A model generated the notes under the pieces. That model worked only from the letters and a program-made list of their open reading frames with translations. It had not been told where the DNA came from and did not search any database. The position numbers were made by a program, and so were the translations under genes. Shown in pieces: positions 17,740 to 30,871 of a DNA stretch of 64,000 nucleotides; within the stretch, counting starts at the first letter, position 1, and every line of letters begins with the position of its first letter. Origin of the DNA: Saccharolobus shibatae B12 (GTDB lineage Archaea; Thermoproteota; Thermoprotei_A; Sulfolobales; Sulfolobaceae); NCBI RefSeq assembly GCF_019175345.1, contig NZ_CP077717.1, forward strand, positions 1,030,001-1,094,000, written 5' to 3'.

Positions 17740-18734
17740 ATAAGGGACCTCCCAAAGATCTTTATCAAATCAACTCTATTAAAGTCGCCTATTGCAAATT
17801 TTAAAATTAGTTGGGGATCATTATTAAGCAACGCCTTCGAAAGTCTTACCGTGCTTGGATCTCTCTCTTTCGTCATTTTTATAATTTTTGCATGCCAGTT
17901 TAATGACCAATATAACTTACTCTTTTTAAATTCCTTTTTGAAATCTTTTCCAGTTAATATGGAGTCCGCTAAAATTTTTGAAGAAATAATTGACGGTCTT
18001 ATTCCCTCTCCAGTTATTGCATATACTGTACCCAACGCCTCACCCGTATAATTACCGTCTAATCTGTCTTCTATCACTCCGTAATCTGTAACCCTAGCTC
18101 CATGAAATATTTTAATTCTCCCCTTAAGGATTTGTTTTAATCTTTCCTTTAGCTCTGGAACCTCAGCATATCCTCCAATTCCAATTTTTGATCCTTCCCT
18201 ATCTGGAAATACCCAAGCATAACCCAAAAAGCCAGAGTAAAAATAGAATTCCACTACTTCCTTATCTATTTCGTAGTCGGTAATGTACTGAATTGCGGGA
18301 ATTGACATAGACTTACTTACACTATAATGCCCTGTTGCAAATACCACCTTATCATGATCTAGTGGTTTATCATTTACGTAGTATTTATCATCCTTTTTTA
18401 TAACTTTTGAATTAAATTCTACGTTTACTTCTTCTGAAAGCCTTTTTAAGAAGAGAGGTTTATCAATAATGTATCCTAATTTGTTATCTGTCCTTATATC
18501 AAAAACAAGTTTATTATCAAGATATATTCTAAAACTCCTTATCTCACTAATTATAGTTTCATTTGGTATTGGTATTATATTTTCTATCCCAGTTATTAAG
18601 CCCCATGCGCATGGTTTAAGTCCAGGTTCTTCCATACTCTCATAAACTGTTGCCTCAACTTTTCTATTCCCTTTTAAAAAATAAGCTAGGGATAATCCTG
18701 CGGGACCAGCGCCTACTATTGCTATTCTCGTCAT
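17736..18734 (-). CDS. FAD-dependent geranylgeranyl-reductase-family protein
   Basis: 332 residues. The N-terminal FAD-binding motif [15 protein letters not shown] sits near residues 5-20. The family's PCAWGL cysteine region follows ([11 protein letters not shown]), and the [10 protein letters not shown] segment near residue 245 matches the conserved GD-type FAD motif. It is a shorter paralog of the 453-residue reductase at 21.4 kb. It may reduce isoprenoid chains of lipids or quinones, which would fit the nearby hexaprenyl synthase, but substrate is unproven. Confidence 0.75.
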   Translation of the reverse strand: MTRIAIVGAGPAGLSLAYFLKGNRKVEATVYESMEEPGLKPCAWGLITGIENIIPIPNETIISEIRSFRIYLDNKLVFDIRTDNKLGYIIDKPLFLKRLSEEVNVEFNSKVIKKDDKYYVNDKPLDHDKVVFATGHYSVSKSMSIPAIQYITDYEIDKEVVEFYFYSGFLGYAWVFPDREGSKIGIGGYAEVPELKERLKQILKGRIKIFHGARVTDYGVIEDRLDGNYTGEALGTVYAITGEGIRPSIISSKILADSILTGKDFKKEFKKSKLYWSLNWHAKIIKMTKERDPSTVRLSKALLNNDPQLILKFAIGDFNRVDLIKIFGRSLI

Positions 18735-18741
18735 ATATTGT

Positions 18742-19254
18742 TCACTTTTTTCTGAAGTAAAATAAAGCTATAATAGCTAGTATTAAAAATCCAGTATATA
18801 AGGGTAAGAGCGCGTAAAAGTTTGTTATAAACGCTCTGCCTATTATTGCTCCAATAATTAAAACTAATATAAATGCAAAGAATCCATTTCCTACATATAA
18901 TATATCTCTCTTTATTATATTAGGTAATACCGATTTCAACACTAGAAACAAGTTATATATGAATGGAATAGATAAGGTTAACGTAACTATGGCGAATTTG
19001 TACTCATCTTGATATGCCATAACAAAGAAAACTCCCGCTACGTCTGCAAATGTTGACAACGCAGTAAAGTAAAGAGTACTAATTGCAGTTTTTATACCAT
19101 TTATCCAAGGTTTTTCAGAAATTAAAACGTACACTGCAATAATAAAGTCTATTAGGGCTCCTACCAAAAATGCTATAAAAGAGTCTACTAATCCTGGAAC
19201 TATTGGTAAAACTATCATCAATATGGAAAGGGGTAACGTATAACTGGCTTTCAT
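18742..19254 (-). CDS. Five-helix membrane protein
   Basis: 170 residues, strongly hydrophobic, about five predicted helices with a basic end (YFRKK). It lies 7 bp upstream of the flavoprotein on the same strand, so it probably opens that three-gene operon. The promoter should lie in the short divergent gap before the isoaspartyl peptidase gene. No family recognised. Confidence 0.6.
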   Translation of the reverse strand: MKASYTLPLSILMIVLPIVPGLVDSFIAFLVGALIDFIIAVYVLISEKPWINGIKTAISTLYFTALSTFADVAGVFFVMAYQDEYKFAIVTLTLSIPFIYNLFLVLKSVLPNIIKRDILYVGNGFFAFILVLIIGAIIGRAFITNFYALLPLYTGFLILAIIALFYFRKK

Positions 19255-19311
19255 CTTATTCTTAAAGACTACTAATTAGAAAATAAAAATATCTATTCCC
19301 AATAGAAGAGT

Positions 19312-20142
19312 GTGAGATATAATTTACCAGTACTCGTGATACACGGCGGAGCAGGAAGTTGGCAAATAGCTGATCAAGATAAGGCGAAACTGACAATAAG
19401 CGAAGCGTTAGAGAGAGGATATTATGAGTTTAGGAAAGGTTCTGCGCTTGAAGCCGTAGTAGAGGCCATATACTATATGGAGGAGTCTGGAGTTTTCGAT
19501 GCGGGAAAAGGTAGTGTGAGAAACTCAGCTGGATATATTGAAATGGACGCTGGAATAATGATAGGTAATACACTTCAAGCGGGGGGTATTATGGGATTGA
19601 GAGAAGGTAGCGCGATAAAAAAGGCTTTGGAAATCTTACTTCAAAATAGGCATGTATTAATGATAGGTAGTGGCGATAATACTTCTAATAATAATAAGAA
19701 TGCAATTTCCGAAAGTAAGGTTTCCGGAGATACTGTAGGTGCAGTAGCCCTAGACCAACATGGTAATCTAGTTGCCGGAACTAGCACTGGTGGGATAAAG
19801 GGAAAATTACCGGGTAGAGTTGGGGATTCTCCTATTCCGGGCGCAGGCTATTACGCAACGCCGAATGTAGCTGTTTCTAGTACCGGAATTGGTGAGATAA
19901 TTTTAAGGATGTTACCAGCTAAAGAAGTTGATATTTTAGTCTCATTAGGTTTCACTATTGATGATGCACTAAGAGCTGTGATAAACAAAATAACTAAAAT
20001 TTTTGGAAAAGATAATATAGGAATGATAGGATTAGATAAATATGGAAATGCCTCGGCTTACTATAATACAAAAGGGATGGCTAGAGGTGTTATTTCCTCA
20101 GATGGAGTTAAGAAAGTGTATGTCTTCGAAGGTGAAATCTAA
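19312..20142 (+). CDS. Isoaspartyl peptidase / plant-type L-asparaginase (Ntn hydrolase)
   Basis: 276 residues from GTG. It has the hallmark N-terminal HGGAGSW and the autocleavage site SGDT-VGAV, giving Thr141 as the new N-terminal nucleophile. [24 protein letters not shown] then forms the substrate pocket. The precursor is expected to cleave into alpha and beta chains, then hydrolyse isoaspartyl dipeptides or asparagine. It ends one base before the next gene, so the two are co-transcribed. Confidence 0.9.
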   Translation: MRYNLPVLVIHGGAGSWQIADQDKAKLTISEALERGYYEFRKGSALEAVVEAIYYMEESGVFDAGKGSVRNSAGYIEMDAGIMIGNTLQAGGIMGLREGSAIKKALEILLQNRHVLMIGSGDNTSNNNKNAISESKVSGDTVGAVALDQHGNLVAGTSTGGIKGKLPGRVGDSPIPGAGYYATPNVAVSSTGIGEIILRMLPAKEVDILVSLGFTIDDALRAVINKITKIFGKDNIGMIGLDKYGNASAYYNTKGMARGVISSDGVKKVYVFEGEI

Positions 20143-20682
20143 ATGAAGATATTAGTAATGAGCAATATTAGATTCCCCGAACCTCATGTTGAAAGTACGT
20201 TATCAAGTATTATAAAGAAGGAGGAGCCAGAAGTTATAGTATTAAATGGTGATACTACCCAATGCTATTGGGACTATGAATGTCCTAGAGTCATTGATGT
20301 GCTCTACGTTATTAGGAGTATAGCTCCCTGGGCTCAGATAATATACGTTCAAGGAGATATGGATCCTCATGCAATAAAATGTATAACTGCAGAACCCAGA
20401 TATAGGGAAGAAATAATTGGTACAACTATGTATATTGCGGAAGCAGCCTCTGTCAAATATCACATTATTCATGGACACCAGGGAGAAATAGATCAGTTAA
20501 GGAAGAGTATTGGGGCTGGACCATGGGATTGGTTAGTAATAGGCCAATATAAGAGGTTAGAAATCGATAAACTAGCAAGAGTATTATATAGTGGTGGTAT
20601 AACTAGGGAATTTCCGCCAGAAGCAAGAGGTTATGTAGTTATCACTGATTCAAGTTTTTACATTAGGAATCTCAGAACTTAA
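20143..20682 (+). CDS. YfcE-like metallophosphoesterase with altered metal motifs
   Basis: 179 residues, calcineurin-like small phosphoesterase fold. VLNGDTT and HGHQGEID recall the GD and GHTH motifs. Motif I, normally DxH, reads [10 protein letters not shown], and the GNHD motif reads QGDMDPH, so several metal ligands are replaced. It may be inactive or use a different metal arrangement. It follows the isoaspartyl peptidase without a gap and overlaps the 3' end of the convergent small gene by 4 nt. Confidence 0.65.
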   Translation: MKILVMSNIRFPEPHVESTLSSIIKKEEPEVIVLNGDTTQCYWDYECPRVIDVLYVIRSIAPWAQIIYVQGDMDPHAIKCITAEPRYREEIIGTTMYIAEAASVKYHIIHGHQGEIDQLRKSIGAGPWDWLVIGQYKRLEIDKLARVLYSGGITREFPPEARGYVVITDSSFYIRNLRT

Positions 20683-20888
20683 CCACATGTTGGGAAATAC
20701 ATTCTTCTCGCAAGTTCTAGTATTTTCACATCATATACTTCTTCTATAGGATTTAAATCAGATCCCTCTTCCCAAATTTTGTAGTTGTTTGCAAATATAC
20801 TATTCTTCTCTCCACTATAAAACAATATTTCTTTTATAAATGGTATTTTTCTAAGAGAGTTAACTATTTTTCTTATATTATTATCCAT
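20679..20888 (-). CDS. Small hypothetical protein
   Basis: 69 residues from the ATG at 20888 (a start 9 codons upstream is also open). Alternating charged and hydrophobic residues ([23 protein letters not shown]) suggest a small alpha/beta fold. It ends tail to tail with the phosphoesterase, sharing 4 nt. No family recognised; it could be a conserved lineage-specific gene. Confidence 0.45.
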   Translation of the reverse strand: MDNNIRKIVNSLRKIPFIKEILFYSGEKNSIFANNYKIWEEGSDLNPIEEVYDVKILELARRMYFPTCG

Positions 20889-21008
20889 TATCCTATACTT
20901 GACTACTACAATCACATATTATAATTGTCCCTCTATTCTCTTAAGATAATTGATAATAATAGATGGTATTTTCATAAACCATTTAAATCTGAGTCTTACT
21001 AATAGCTT

Positions 21009-21392
21009 ATGCAACTTGAAAATAAGCCAATTGTAGTGATCTCTTCAACCAACGCTGAGGAAATACCGAATTTCATTAGGGCGATGTTTAAGGATTGCAG
21101 ATTAAATGGGAGCAAGAAATTAATAATAAATTTCATTTCATCAATTTCTTATCCAGAGTTTATACAAAATGCCAGGGAGGCCCTTTTAGATAATATAGAT
21201 TTAGGTGCGTATATTTACATTTGGAAACCCGAAGAGGTTGACCAAATGATGAAAAAGATCTTGGAAAATCGTCAAGATATGAAAGGTATAATAATATATT
21301 GTGATGATAATAATAAACATATGATTGAAAAAATACTTCCTAAGGTTCCTAATTCGATAAAGGCAAATATTATAAAGGATTATTGTAAATAA
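21009..21392 (+). CDS. Hypothetical alpha/beta protein
   Basis: 127 residues with three beta-alpha units (PIVVISSTNAEEIPNFIRAMF, KKLIINFISSI, KGIIIYCDDNNKHMIEKIL), suggesting a small Rossmann-like fold. The next gene, geranylgeranyl reductase, begins 39 bp downstream on the same strand, so they may form an operon. Function unknown. Confidence 0.5.
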   Translation: MQLENKPIVVISSTNAEEIPNFIRAMFKDCRLNGSKKLIINFISSISYPEFIQNAREALLDNIDLGAYIYIWKPEEVDQMMKKILENRQDMKGIIIYCDDNNKHMIEKILPKVPNSIKANIIKDYCK

Positions 21393-21431
21393 TTTTTTAT
21401 TCTAACGAGGGAAGTAGATAGTGGTGCTAAA

Positions 21432-22793
21432 TTGAAAAGAGCCGAATATGATGTTTTAATTATTGGTTTAGGTATAGCTGGTGCATCACTTGCTTGGAAA
21501 TTATCTCAATCTAACCTTAAGGTCTTAGCCATAGATAGTAAACCATGGAATAGATTTGGCGATAAACCTTGTGGAGATGCAATAAGCAAGGAACATTTCG
21601 ATAACCTGGGGATGCCTTATCCTCAAGGCAAAGAGTTAGAGGAAAAGGTAGAAGGTATAAAGCTGTATAGCCCTGACATGAAAACCGTTTGGACTGTAAA
21701 AGGAGAAGGTTTTGAAATTGATTCTCCCAGTTATGTACAGAGGTTGACCAAAGAGGCTAGAGATAGGGGAGTTGAAATTTTAGATCTAACGACTGCAATG
21801 AAACCGATAATAGTTGGCAATAAAGTGGAAGGAGCGGTCTTGTTTAACAGAAGGACTAATGAAACTATAGAGGCTAAAGCTAAAATTACCGTCGATGCTA
21901 CTGGATATTCAACCAGTTTTAGAAGTAAGCTTCCATTTGAATTCCCGGTGACTGAGTCATTAGATGACAAAGACGCTGATGTTGCATATAGAGAAGTGTT
22001 AAATACTAAGGATGAAATTGATGAATATCCGTATTTAAGAATATTCATAACACAGAAGGCTTCTCCGGGAGGTTATTGGTGGTACTTTCCGAAAGGACCA
22101 AATAAGGTCAATGTTGGTTTAGGTATACAGGGAGGAATGGGTTATCCCAGTATTCATGAATTCTACAATAAATACGTCGACTATTACGCTCCAGACATAG
22201 ATAAGAATAGGCTATTAGTTAAAGGTGGAGCGTTAGTACCTACTAGAAGACCCCTTGCAACTATCGTATGGGATGGTATAGCAGTAATAGGTGACTCAGC
22301 ATTTACAGTGAATCCAGTACATGGAGGAGGTAAAGGTTCTGCAATGATTTCAGCTTACTGTGTTGGTAAAGCTATACTTAATGCATTTGAGAATAACGAT
22401 TTCTCTGCAAAAGGATTATGGGATGCTAATGAGTGTTATATAGAGAGATATGGCGCTAAGCAGGCTAGCCTTGACTTGTTTAGGAGATTTCTACAGAGGT
22501 TAAGTGATGATGAGATAAATTATGGAATGAATAGGAAAGTGATAAGAGAGGAGGACCTATTGGAGGCAAGTACAAGTGGTGATCTTCAGCTTTCCACAGC
22601 CGAAAAGGCAATGAGAGTTATTATGGCTCTTGGAAAACCGTCACTACTATTTAAGCTAAAGACCGTTGCTGAGTATATGAAAAAGGTTAAGGATGTTTAC
22701 AAGCACTTCCCAGAAGAACCTAAAGATTTGATGAAATGGAAACATAGTGTAGACTCAATAATTTTAGAATTTAATAAGGCTTTGGAAAAGTAG
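21432..22793 (+). CDS. Geranylgeranyl reductase (digeranylgeranylglycerophospholipid reductase)
   Basis: 453 residues from TTG, the same length as the characterised Sulfolobus acidocaldarius enzyme and closely alike as remembered. FAD motif [13 protein letters not shown] near residue 10; catalytic-region DKPCGDAIS (Cys about 50); the substrate-cavity signature YWWYFPKG near 215; and the second FAD motif [21 protein letters not shown] near 290. It saturates the geranylgeranyl chains of archaeal membrane lipids. Its 3' end overlaps the convergent DUF2070-like gene by 30 nt. Confidence 0.92.
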   Translation: MKRAEYDVLIIGLGIAGASLAWKLSQSNLKVLAIDSKPWNRFGDKPCGDAISKEHFDNLGMPYPQGKELEEKVEGIKLYSPDMKTVWTVKGEGFEIDSPSYVQRLTKEARDRGVEILDLTTAMKPIIVGNKVEGAVLFNRRTNETIEAKAKITVDATGYSTSFRSKLPFEFPVTESLDDKDADVAYREVLNTKDEIDEYPYLRIFITQKASPGGYWWYFPKGPNKVNVGLGIQGGMGYPSIHEFYNKYVDYYAPDIDKNRLLVKGGALVPTRRPLATIVWDGIAVIGDSAFTVNPVHGGGKGSAMISAYCVGKAILNAFENNDFSAKGLWDANECYIERYGAKQASLDLFRRFLQRLSDDEINYGMNRKVIREEDLLEASTSGDLQLSTAEKAMRVIMALGKPSLLFKLKTVAEYMKKVKDVYKHFPEEPKDLMKWKHSVDSIILEFNKALEK

Positions 22794-24380
22794 TATAATT
22801 ACCAGTAGGACATATGGTGCTATTAGGGGAATCCAAAACGTTTTTGAAGTATAATTCCCCACGTCCTCTAGCGCCTTTAGCATAATAGAAATTATTTTTC
22901 CGAGGATCTTTACACCTTTTATCTTAACCACTTTATACTGTATGCTATTTATCTCCTTCATATTCTCTGTGGATTTTTTAATTAGTTCAGATGCCCTATT
23001 CACAAGATCTTCACAAAAAGTGGCTGGAGAGTACGTAATCCCTAGGCTTATCCCAGTGCAAGAGTGATCATCTGGTGTGACTAAAATTACCTTATCAACG
23101 ATTTGCCTTACTGCATTGGATATAGCGTTATTAAGTTCTTTAGTTGAGTTATTAGCGTAAATGTAAACTATGGATACTCTCTTTACCCCATCATCAAATG
23201 TGAAGACTCGTATACGGCTATCACATAATCCCTCACATGTTTTAGCTAATTTTCCTTCTGCATATCCTACCAAAAGTTTCCTTGTAATTTTAATCCCTCT
23301 TTGATCCATGATGAATTCCTTTAAACTATTTATTTCGTGATTATTGTATTCTTTTACTAGAAAAGAGTTATGGCAATCTATAAGGTAGTTATTTGATGAT
23401 AGCATATACTTCCATAGGGAAGATGGTAAATCATCTATTCCAAACTCAGGTCTCTCCATAAATGATACTCTGAATTTATCGAATTCTAATGATGTAATGT
23501 CAAAAGTAGAGCGTTTTTCGATTGAAATACCGTAAAAAGTTGCTTTATTCCAATTACTAAGTTCTAGCGTACTTTTCGAGATTACTTCCATTACTTTATT
23601 TACTTCGGCTGATGAGGGTAAATCTAATTCATGACTACCCGGCCCATGAAATACCGTTACTATGCTATTTCTTAAGGTTTTTTCAATATCATAAACGAAT
23701 CTAGAACTACCAACACTATCGAAAACTCCGAAATGTATTTGTGGTATCATGAAAAGAAAATCGTCCAATTTGTACATAAATACACTCAGATTAGTTTTTA
23801 CAGATACTAAATTTAGAAAATTTTCTAGAGGTACCTTATTTTTTTCAGTTATCGCTGTTATGAAGGGAACAGCTACTTGCGTTGATTTGAAACCAAGTAT
23901 TTTTACGCCCTTTCTATTAACTGTATATATGTAAAAATGGAATACTAAACCTACTATAATTATATAGATTAGAAAGATAATTGAGTATTTGATGTAAAAT
24001 ATTATAGGGACATATGATGTAATTCCAGATAGTACTATGGAAGGGATTTCCTTATAACTACTTAGGAGAATATACGCCATTAGCGGCATGAAAAATCCAA
24101 ATGCGTAAAATGGAGCTATAGGTAGCAGAGAAAGAAGAAGGTAAGGTATCGCAGTTAGATTCATAAGAAATAAGGCTACTTTTATCTTATTCCTAAAAAT
24201 TATCGTTAGAAGAATTGAGTAGAGTGCAAATGAAAACAGATAATCGAAAGTTAGTTGGAAACTCCTTAGCAGTATAAATAAGGATTCTGCTGAAAAGGTT
24301 GTTGCAAATATTTTTATATTTGGCAGAGTTTTAAGATAACCATAGTATTTCCTTGTCAAGTTTTCAGTATCCATGTCCAT
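22764..24380 (-). CDS. DUF2070-like archaeal membrane protein
   Basis: 538 residues. Six to seven hydrophobic helices fill residues ~20-165. A large soluble domain follows ([15 protein letters not shown], then [17 protein letters not shown]), and one helix closes the C-terminus ([18 protein letters not shown]). This layout and the PGSHEL / DDHS motifs resemble the archaeal DUF2070 family, of unknown function, whose soluble part may bind a metal through Asp-Asp-His. It starts divergently from the small gene at 24.4 kb. Confidence 0.65.
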   Translation of the reverse strand: MDMDTENLTRKYYGYLKTLPNIKIFATTFSAESLFILLRSFQLTFDYLFSFALYSILLTIIFRNKIKVALFLMNLTAIPYLLLSLLPIAPFYAFGFFMPLMAYILLSSYKEIPSIVLSGITSYVPIIFYIKYSIIFLIYIIIVGLVFHFYIYTVNRKGVKILGFKSTQVAVPFITAITEKNKVPLENFLNLVSVKTNLSVFMYKLDDFLFMIPQIHFGVFDSVGSSRFVYDIEKTLRNSIVTVFHGPGSHELDLPSSAEVNKVMEVISKSTLELSNWNKATFYGISIEKRSTFDITSLEFDKFRVSFMERPEFGIDDLPSSLWKYMLSSNNYLIDCHNSFLVKEYNNHEINSLKEFIMDQRGIKITRKLLVGYAEGKLAKTCEGLCDSRIRVFTFDDGVKRVSIVYIYANNSTKELNNAISNAVRQIVDKVILVTPDDHSCTGISLGITYSPATFCEDLVNRASELIKKSTENMKEINSIQYKVVKIKGVKILGKIISIMLKALEDVGNYTSKTFWIPLIAPYVLLVIILLFQSLIKF

Positions 24381-24410
24381 GATAAGTTGATGGGGTGAAA
24401 TAAAATAGTT

Positions 24411-24701
24411 TTGCTAATCAATAAGGAAAAGTTAGGTGTGGATAAAATTATAAAAAATTCATTAGATCACTGTGACCTATATATCATACAAAAAAATGAT
24501 AAAGTGTTTCTCCTATACCTATTTGAGAGAGAAAAATACTATTATTTCAAAATAATGCCGGAGATAATTGGGAAATGGGAAGATTGTGAAAACGTACTCT
24601 ATACAGCATTTGGGCTTTTTGGCTTTGCGAATAAACAAGACGAATTGGAACAAAAAATTAGAGAGAAGATGGAGGCGTTAATCAAACATGTCAACACTTA
24701 A
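24411..24701 (+). CDS. Small hypothetical protein upstream of HAD phosphatase
   Basis: 96 residues from TTG, rich in aromatic and charged residues ([29 protein letters not shown]). It overlaps the HAD phosphatase gene by 14 nt, indicating translational coupling. No family recognised. Confidence 0.5.
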   Translation: MLINKEKLGVDKIIKNSLDHCDLYIIQKNDKVFLLYLFEREKYYYFKIMPEIIGKWEDCENVLYTAFGLFGFANKQDELEQKIREKMEALIKHVNT

Positions 24702-25482
24702 TGACTATCAACTAATAATAAGTGATGTAGACGGGGTAATAGTAAGAGAAGGCGAACCAATATGGGAGAATATACAAGCGTTAAGGAATATACAAAATAA
24801 TGGAGTTAAGATTATATTTGTAACTAACAATTCCGGTTTTAGTAGGATCTTATTATCTAGACAGCTTTCCTATTTAGGTCTTAAAGTTACTCCAGATATG
24901 GTAATTACAAGTGGTCTAGCTGCTGCGATTTATATGAAGGAGAAGCTTAATGTAAAGTCTGTATTCGCTGTAGGCGAAGAGGGTCTTATTGAAGAATTGA
25001 AAAATCACGGTTTCTTAGTATTCTCTAGTGCGGAATCAGAGAGAAGTTTACCAGATGCCGTAGTGATGGGACTGGATAGATTAAGTACATACGATAAACT
25101 ATCTTTAGCCATGAGGTGTATAAGCAAGGGATCTAAATTCATAGTGACAAATATGGATAGACTTTGGCCAGCTAAGGATGGGTTAAAGTTGGGTGCTGGA
25201 GCGTTGGCTAGTTCTATAATTTACGCCTTGAGAAGGGATCCAGACTTTATAGCAGGGAAACCTAACACTTGGATAATAGAAATAGCCATGCGAATTTCAA
25301 GTGTTAAGAAGGTAGATAAAATTCTAGTTATAGGGGATCAGATAGAGACTGATATCCAAATGGGATACAATATAGGTGCTGATACAGCATTAGTCTTAAC
25401 TGGTATATCAACTGTTGACGATGTTGATAGGAGTAGTGTTAAGCCGAAATACGTAGTAAATAGTTTATTAGACCTTTTGTGA
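24688..25482 (+). CDS. NagD-type HAD phosphatase (4-nitrophenylphosphatase / phosphoglycolate phosphatase group)
   Basis: 264 residues. HAD motif I SDVDGV (nucleophile Asp13, acid Asp15), motif II FVTNNSG, the C2a cap between, motif III Lys in AGKPN and motif [15 protein letters not shown]. Length and TNN loop place it in the NagD/PNPPase subfamily, which dephosphorylates small phosphoesters such as 2-phosphoglycolate or nucleotides. It ends just before the sdh promoter. Confidence 0.9.
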   Translation: MSTLNDYQLIISDVDGVIVREGEPIWENIQALRNIQNNGVKIIFVTNNSGFSRILLSRQLSYLGLKVTPDMVITSGLAAAIYMKEKLNVKSVFAVGEEGLIEELKNHGFLVFSSAESERSLPDAVVMGLDRLSTYDKLSLAMRCISKGSKFIVTNMDRLWPAKDGLKLGAGALASSIIYALRRDPDFIAGKPNTWIIEIAMRISSVKKVDKILVIGDQIETDIQMGYNIGADTALVLTGISTVDDVDRSSVKPKYVVNSLLDLL

Positions 25483-25497
25483 AATTGTAGAAAGAAT

Positions 25498-25507
25498 ACT
25501 TAAAAAC
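25498..25507 (+). promoter_or_regulatory. TATA box of the sdh operon
   Basis: ACTTAAAAAC, centred about 27 nt upstream of the sdhA ATG at 25530, which predicts a leaderless operon message. Confidence 0.55.
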
Positions 25508-25529
25508 TATTATGCAAATATAAACTTGT

Positions 25530-27230
<1,701 letters not shown>

Positions 27231-27231
27231 A

Positions 27232-28185
27232 ATGGCTCAGTCTCAAGAGGAAGAAGTTATATTAAAGGTAAAAAGATTCAATCCCGAAAGGGGATTCTGG
27301 TGGGCAGAATATAAGCTGAAGGTTGATAAGTTTACACAATTCACTGAGGCTCTTAGGAGAATAAAGAGTGAGCAAGATCCTACACTATCGTACAGAGCAT
27401 CATGTCATATGGCAGTATGCGGAAGTTGTGGAATGAAAATTAATGGTGAACCTAGACTCGCCTGTAAAACGTTAGTTTTAGATGTTGCAAAGAAATACAA
27501 TAATAATGTAATAATAATTGAGCCAATGGATTACTTTAAACCAATTAAAGACCTGATAGTTGACTGGGACGAGTTTTACGAGAGGATGTTTAAGGTAAAA
27601 CCAAGACTATATCAAGCTAAGGAGGTATTAGAGGGAAAAGCTGAACATAGGCTTAAACCTGAAGATCAAAGAGAGTTGTGGAAATTCGCTCAATGCATAT
27701 GGTGTGGATTATGTGTCTCAGCTTGTCCGGCAGTTGTAATAGATCAGCAATTCTTGGGTCCAGCAGCTCACGCTAAGGGTTATAGATTCTTAGCAGATCC
27801 AAGGGATACGATAACTGAAGAAAGAATGAAAATACTAATTGATAGTTCATGGCGTTGTACTTATTGCTATCAATGCTTTAATGTGTGTCCAAGAGATATA
27901 GAGCCAGTGACTGCAATAAAGAAGACTAGAAGCTTTACTAAATTGTACAAAGACAAGTCAGAAGTAGCTGAAATAGGAGAAAGACACATTGAGGCTATTC
28001 ATGAGTCAATAAGTAAAACTGGAAAGCTTCAAGAAGCCGAGGTGTATGTAAAAGCATATGGAGTATTACAGTCTCTTATCGATCTGGTATATATGTCTGG
28101 GGCAGGAAAACTTAAATATATGCTTGTACAAAGTAAACCAGTTCAGAATATAAAGGAAATTAAAAAGATTCTAGGAGGTGAATAA
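27232..28185 (+). CDS. sdhB: Succinate dehydrogenase iron-sulfur subunit
   Basis: 317 residues, longer than bacterial SdhB (about 240). A plant-type [2Fe-2S] motif ([22 protein letters not shown]) is followed by two ferredoxin-like Cys clusters ([12 protein letters not shown] and [14 protein letters not shown]). The second carries the extra Cys noted in Sulfolobus enzymes, consistent with two [4Fe-4S] centres rather than the usual [3Fe-4S]. It relays electrons to the unusual membrane-associated subunits that follow. The C-terminal 70 residues are an archaeal extension. Confidence 0.95.
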   Translation: MAQSQEEEVILKVKRFNPERGFWWAEYKLKVDKFTQFTEALRRIKSEQDPTLSYRASCHMAVCGSCGMKINGEPRLACKTLVLDVAKKYNNNVIIIEPMDYFKPIKDLIVDWDEFYERMFKVKPRLYQAKEVLEGKAEHRLKPEDQRELWKFAQCIWCGLCVSACPAVVIDQQFLGPAAHAKGYRFLADPRDTITEERMKILIDSSWRCTYCYQCFNVCPRDIEPVTAIKKTRSFTKLYKDKSEVAEIGERHIEAIHESISKTGKLQEAEVYVKAYGVLQSLIDLVYMSGAGKLKYMLVQSKPVQNIKEIKKILGGE

Positions 28186-28187
28186 AA

Positions 28188-29060
28188 ATGAAAATAGCTT
28201 ATTATCCTGGATGTGCAGCTCATGGTCTTTCTAAAGATGTAGATATAGCCACAAGAAAAGTGGCAGAAGTGTTGGGAGTAGAGTTAGTTGAAGTACCCGA
28301 TTGGAACTGTTGTGGTGGAGGATTTTATGATGAATATAATGAAGTTGGTCATGTAGCTCTAAATTTAAGGAACTTATCACAAGTTGAAAAGATGGGATTA
28401 CAAAAGATGGTTACACCTTGCAGCGTGTGTCTTCATAGTCATAGATTAGCTACATACAAGTACAAGGAAGACAAAGATATTAAAAAGAAAGTCGAAAAAA
28501 GGTTAGAGGGAACTTCAGTTAAATATGATGGAAAGGCTGACGCGGAACACATAGTCTGGGTTCTAATAAGAGATGTTGGATTAGAGAATATTAAAAAACA
28601 CGTTAAGAAACCTTTAACTGGGCTTAGAGTAGGTACATATTACGGATGTCAAATGTTAAGACCAGAGCAGATTATGGGATTTGAGAAGGCATATAGCCCA
28701 ACTAGTTTATCAGAATTGGTTGCAGTCACTGGGGCTACACCAGTTCCTTTTCCAACGATGACTTCATGTTGTGGATTTCCTCTAATTGGAAGCAATCCTA
28801 AAGGTGCTTTAAAGTTAGCATTCAATGTTCTTAATGGTGCTAAACAATCTGGAGCCGATTTAGTCATACATCCATGTAGCCTATGTCATCTTCAGCTGGA
28901 CTCTCTACAACTAAAGGTCAAAGCAGAGTTCAACGTAAATTGGACCATGCCAGCAATATATGTGACACAACTATTAGGTTTATCATTTGGTTTTAGCCCA
29001 GAGGAAATAGGAATAGGGAAACTCGCTATTGAGGTATTACGAAGCAAGGGAGTGATATGA
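28188..29060 (+). CDS. sdhC: Non-classical succinate dehydrogenase subunit with two CCG domains
   Basis: 290 residues, no transmembrane helix. Two heterodisulfide-reductase-type CCG domains: CCGGGFYDE then CSVCLHS in the first half, and SCCGFPL then CSLCHLQ in the second. This replaces the haem-binding membrane anchor of classical complexes, as in SdhE-type archaeal and epsilonproteobacterial enzymes. It probably binds an additional iron-sulfur centre and contacts quinone at the membrane surface. ORF spacing (2 bp either side) confirms operon membership. Confidence 0.92.
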   Translation: MKIAYYPGCAAHGLSKDVDIATRKVAEVLGVELVEVPDWNCCGGGFYDEYNEVGHVALNLRNLSQVEKMGLQKMVTPCSVCLHSHRLATYKYKEDKDIKKKVEKRLEGTSVKYDGKADAEHIVWVLIRDVGLENIKKHVKKPLTGLRVGTYYGCQMLRPEQIMGFEKAYSPTSLSELVAVTGATPVPFPTMTSCCGFPLIGSNPKGALKLAFNVLNGAKQSGADLVIHPCSLCHLQLDSLQLKVKAEFNVNWTMPAIYVTQLLGLSFGFSPEEIGIGKLAIEVLRSKGVI

Positions 29061-29426
29061 ATGAATGAAGAAATTAAAAAAATAATACAAGATATTGGTG
29101 GGAAACCGGAGGAGTGGATTAGGGTTTCTGAAAGGCCTGGAAAGGAACCATTTGCGAAGGAACTCAATTATAGTCTTAGTGATTATTTCTGGGGTAAGGT
29201 GCATGTTAGGAACGAAGGAGAGATTTACGTTCTAGTAATCTCAAAGGATGTATTCAACTGGAAAGACAGAATAAAGGAGCTGAAACTTAGTGGTGAGGTT
29301 GTGGATGCAGCTGGCGGTTTAATGTGGCTTCAAGAGTTCGATATCCAAGGATTAAAAAGAGATTTCGAGTTCTTAAAGACTTTCATAGAAAATATAAGAA
29401 AGCAGAAACAACAGAAAACTTCATAA
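29061..29426 (+). CDS. sdhD: Succinate dehydrogenase small subunit
   Basis: 121 residues, hydrophilic to amphipathic, without a true transmembrane helix. It is immediately adjacent to the CCG subunit and is the fourth gene of the known Sulfolobus sdhABCD order. Amphipathic stretches may help peripheral membrane attachment. The assignment rests on position, size and recollection of the operon, since there are no catalytic motifs. Confidence 0.85.
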   Translation: MNEEIKKIIQDIGGKPEEWIRVSERPGKEPFAKELNYSLSDYFWGKVHVRNEGEIYVLVISKDVFNWKDRIKELKLSGEVVDAAGGLMWLQEFDIQGLKRDFEFLKTFIENIRKQKQQKTS

Positions 29427-29449
29427 CTTTTTTGTTACATATTAATATT

Positions 29450-29501
29450 GGCCATACTCAGCAGACACCCACGTGTCCCGTGGGGGAGTGAAGTTGAGGC
29501 C
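29450..29501 (+). ncRNA. Short GC-rich hairpin between convergent genes
   Basis: CCCACG (29468-29473) pairs with CGTGGG (29479-29484). An outer helix joins CTCA (29457-29460) to TGAG (29495-29498) and GGC (29450-29452) to GCC (29499-29501). A pyrimidine-rich tail CTCCTCTTCTTTTT follows. It could be an sdh 3' end structure or a small RNA; strand uncertain. Confidence 0.35.
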
Positions 29502-29512
29502 TCCTCTTCTTT

Positions 29513-30871
29513 TTAACTTTCCACAACTTTCAATAGATCTTCATGGTCTAACTTGTAAGTTATCAAGTACTCATCAGACACTCGTCTAAGATCTGCGTTA
29601 TCTCCCCTAATCATGACACTTATTAATTGAGAGTTAGCCTCTTTTAACGATCTTCTCACTGTCGTTTCTGCAATCTTATCTTCTCCATCTGTTAATAATA
29701 TTATTTCACTGACCCCCTTAACGTGACCTTCCTTAATATCTTCACAGGCGGATATTATTGATCTACTTATATCTGTGCCTCCTCCTCCTCTTATTTTTCC
29801 TATGTACTCTATCATCTTTATGATATCTTTGCTCTTTGCATTCTTCTGAACTTTTATCAAAGGATATGGAATATTGTCGAAGAATCTGAGGTAGAAATCT
29901 CTATTTTCCCTCTTAGCTCTACTATACAATGCTAATGCAACAGCCTTGGCCCATAGTATTTTCTCCCCATCCATACTTCCCGATTTATCAAGTAACAGAT
30001 ATATAGGTCCTAACGTTTCTTTAATCTGTTTTTGATATAATAGCAACTGACCTTCAGCTAGTTTTAGGTAAAAGAGTATATCTGGTAAGGCTAATTCGGA
30101 ATAGACAATCCTCTCAATATCACTTCCCTCTTCATATCCGTAAAGCTCACCTTTTGAGAACCTAGTTGTTCTTCTCTTGGTAATACTACCTAATTTTGGA
30201 ATCCCACTTAGAAACTCTAAGATCTTCTTAATTTCAGTATTCCTAGCAAGCCTTAGCACTTCATGAATTTCTCCTTCAAATGTCAAAACGCTCCCAGTAC
30301 CTGCTCCGTTTCCTCCTACAATCTTTTGCATATTCCTCACTGAATTGGCATCCTCTATAGCTTTAGACATTGCCTTTTCATGAGCTTGTCTAAGGACTTT
30401 TTCCATGGACTGTTGATTCGTGTTCTTTTGTTCTTTCCCTTCTTTTGAAGAGCTACCTTTCATTAGACCGTTTAGTATTTCTTCAGCCGCTTCCCTCTCC
30501 TCCATAGATTGGGAGGTTTTCTTTATTCTTTCCAACTCCTCAATCAGATTTTGGACGTAACTTACGGTTAAAGCTAAGCTTACGGCAGAGTTCACAATTG
30601 AGTATTCCCTATTCTTTAGAACCACGTCAGAAGATAGAGTGGAATTCACTAACGAATACGCTATTTCTTGGTTCTTTTCTATTTCACTCTTTCCTTTAGT
30701 TATTGGTAATGGTAAATAGTGAACATAATAAGTATCAACTAAAAATGTTTCGTTTAATTGGACATCTCTTCCTAGTAATTTTTTCAAAGTATAGGAGATT
30801 CTCTCTCCTCTATATTTGACCAGAGGATCCTTATAATCTATTCCTCTTAATACACCTTCCTCTTCAGTCAT
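29513..30871 (-). CDS. VWA-domain protein, partner of MoxR ATPase
   Basis: 452 residues. The C-terminal von Willebrand A domain starts near residue 290 with the MIDAS motif DKSGSMDG. It continues with GGGGTDIS and ILLTDGED, so the metal-dependent adhesion site looks intact. The N-terminal ~280 residues are helical with a charged middle ([15 protein letters not shown]). It overlaps the MoxR gene by 4 nt, an arrangement like RavA-ViaA or MoxR-CoxE pairs that insert metals or remodel complexes. The nearby sdh operon and molybdoenzyme genes are possible clients; this is inference. Confidence 0.85.
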   Translation of the reverse strand: MTEEEGVLRGIDYKDPLVKYRGERISYTLKKLLGRDVQLNETFLVDTYYVHYLPLPITKGKSEIEKNQEIAYSLVNSTLSSDVVLKNREYSIVNSAVSLALTVSYVQNLIEELERIKKTSQSMEEREAAEEILNGLMKGSSSKEGKEQKNTNQQSMEKVLRQAHEKAMSKAIEDANSVRNMQKIVGGNGAGTGSVLTFEGEIHEVLRLARNTEIKKILEFLSGIPKLGSITKRRTTRFSKGELYGYEEGSDIERIVYSELALPDILFYLKLAEGQLLLYQKQIKETLGPIYLLLDKSGSMDGEKILWAKAVALALYSRAKRENRDFYLRFFDNIPYPLIKVQKNAKSKDIIKMIEYIGKIRGGGGTDISRSIISACEDIKEGHVKGVSEIILLTDGEDKIAETTVRRSLKEANSQLISVMIRGDNADLRRVSDEYLITYKLDHEDLLKVVES

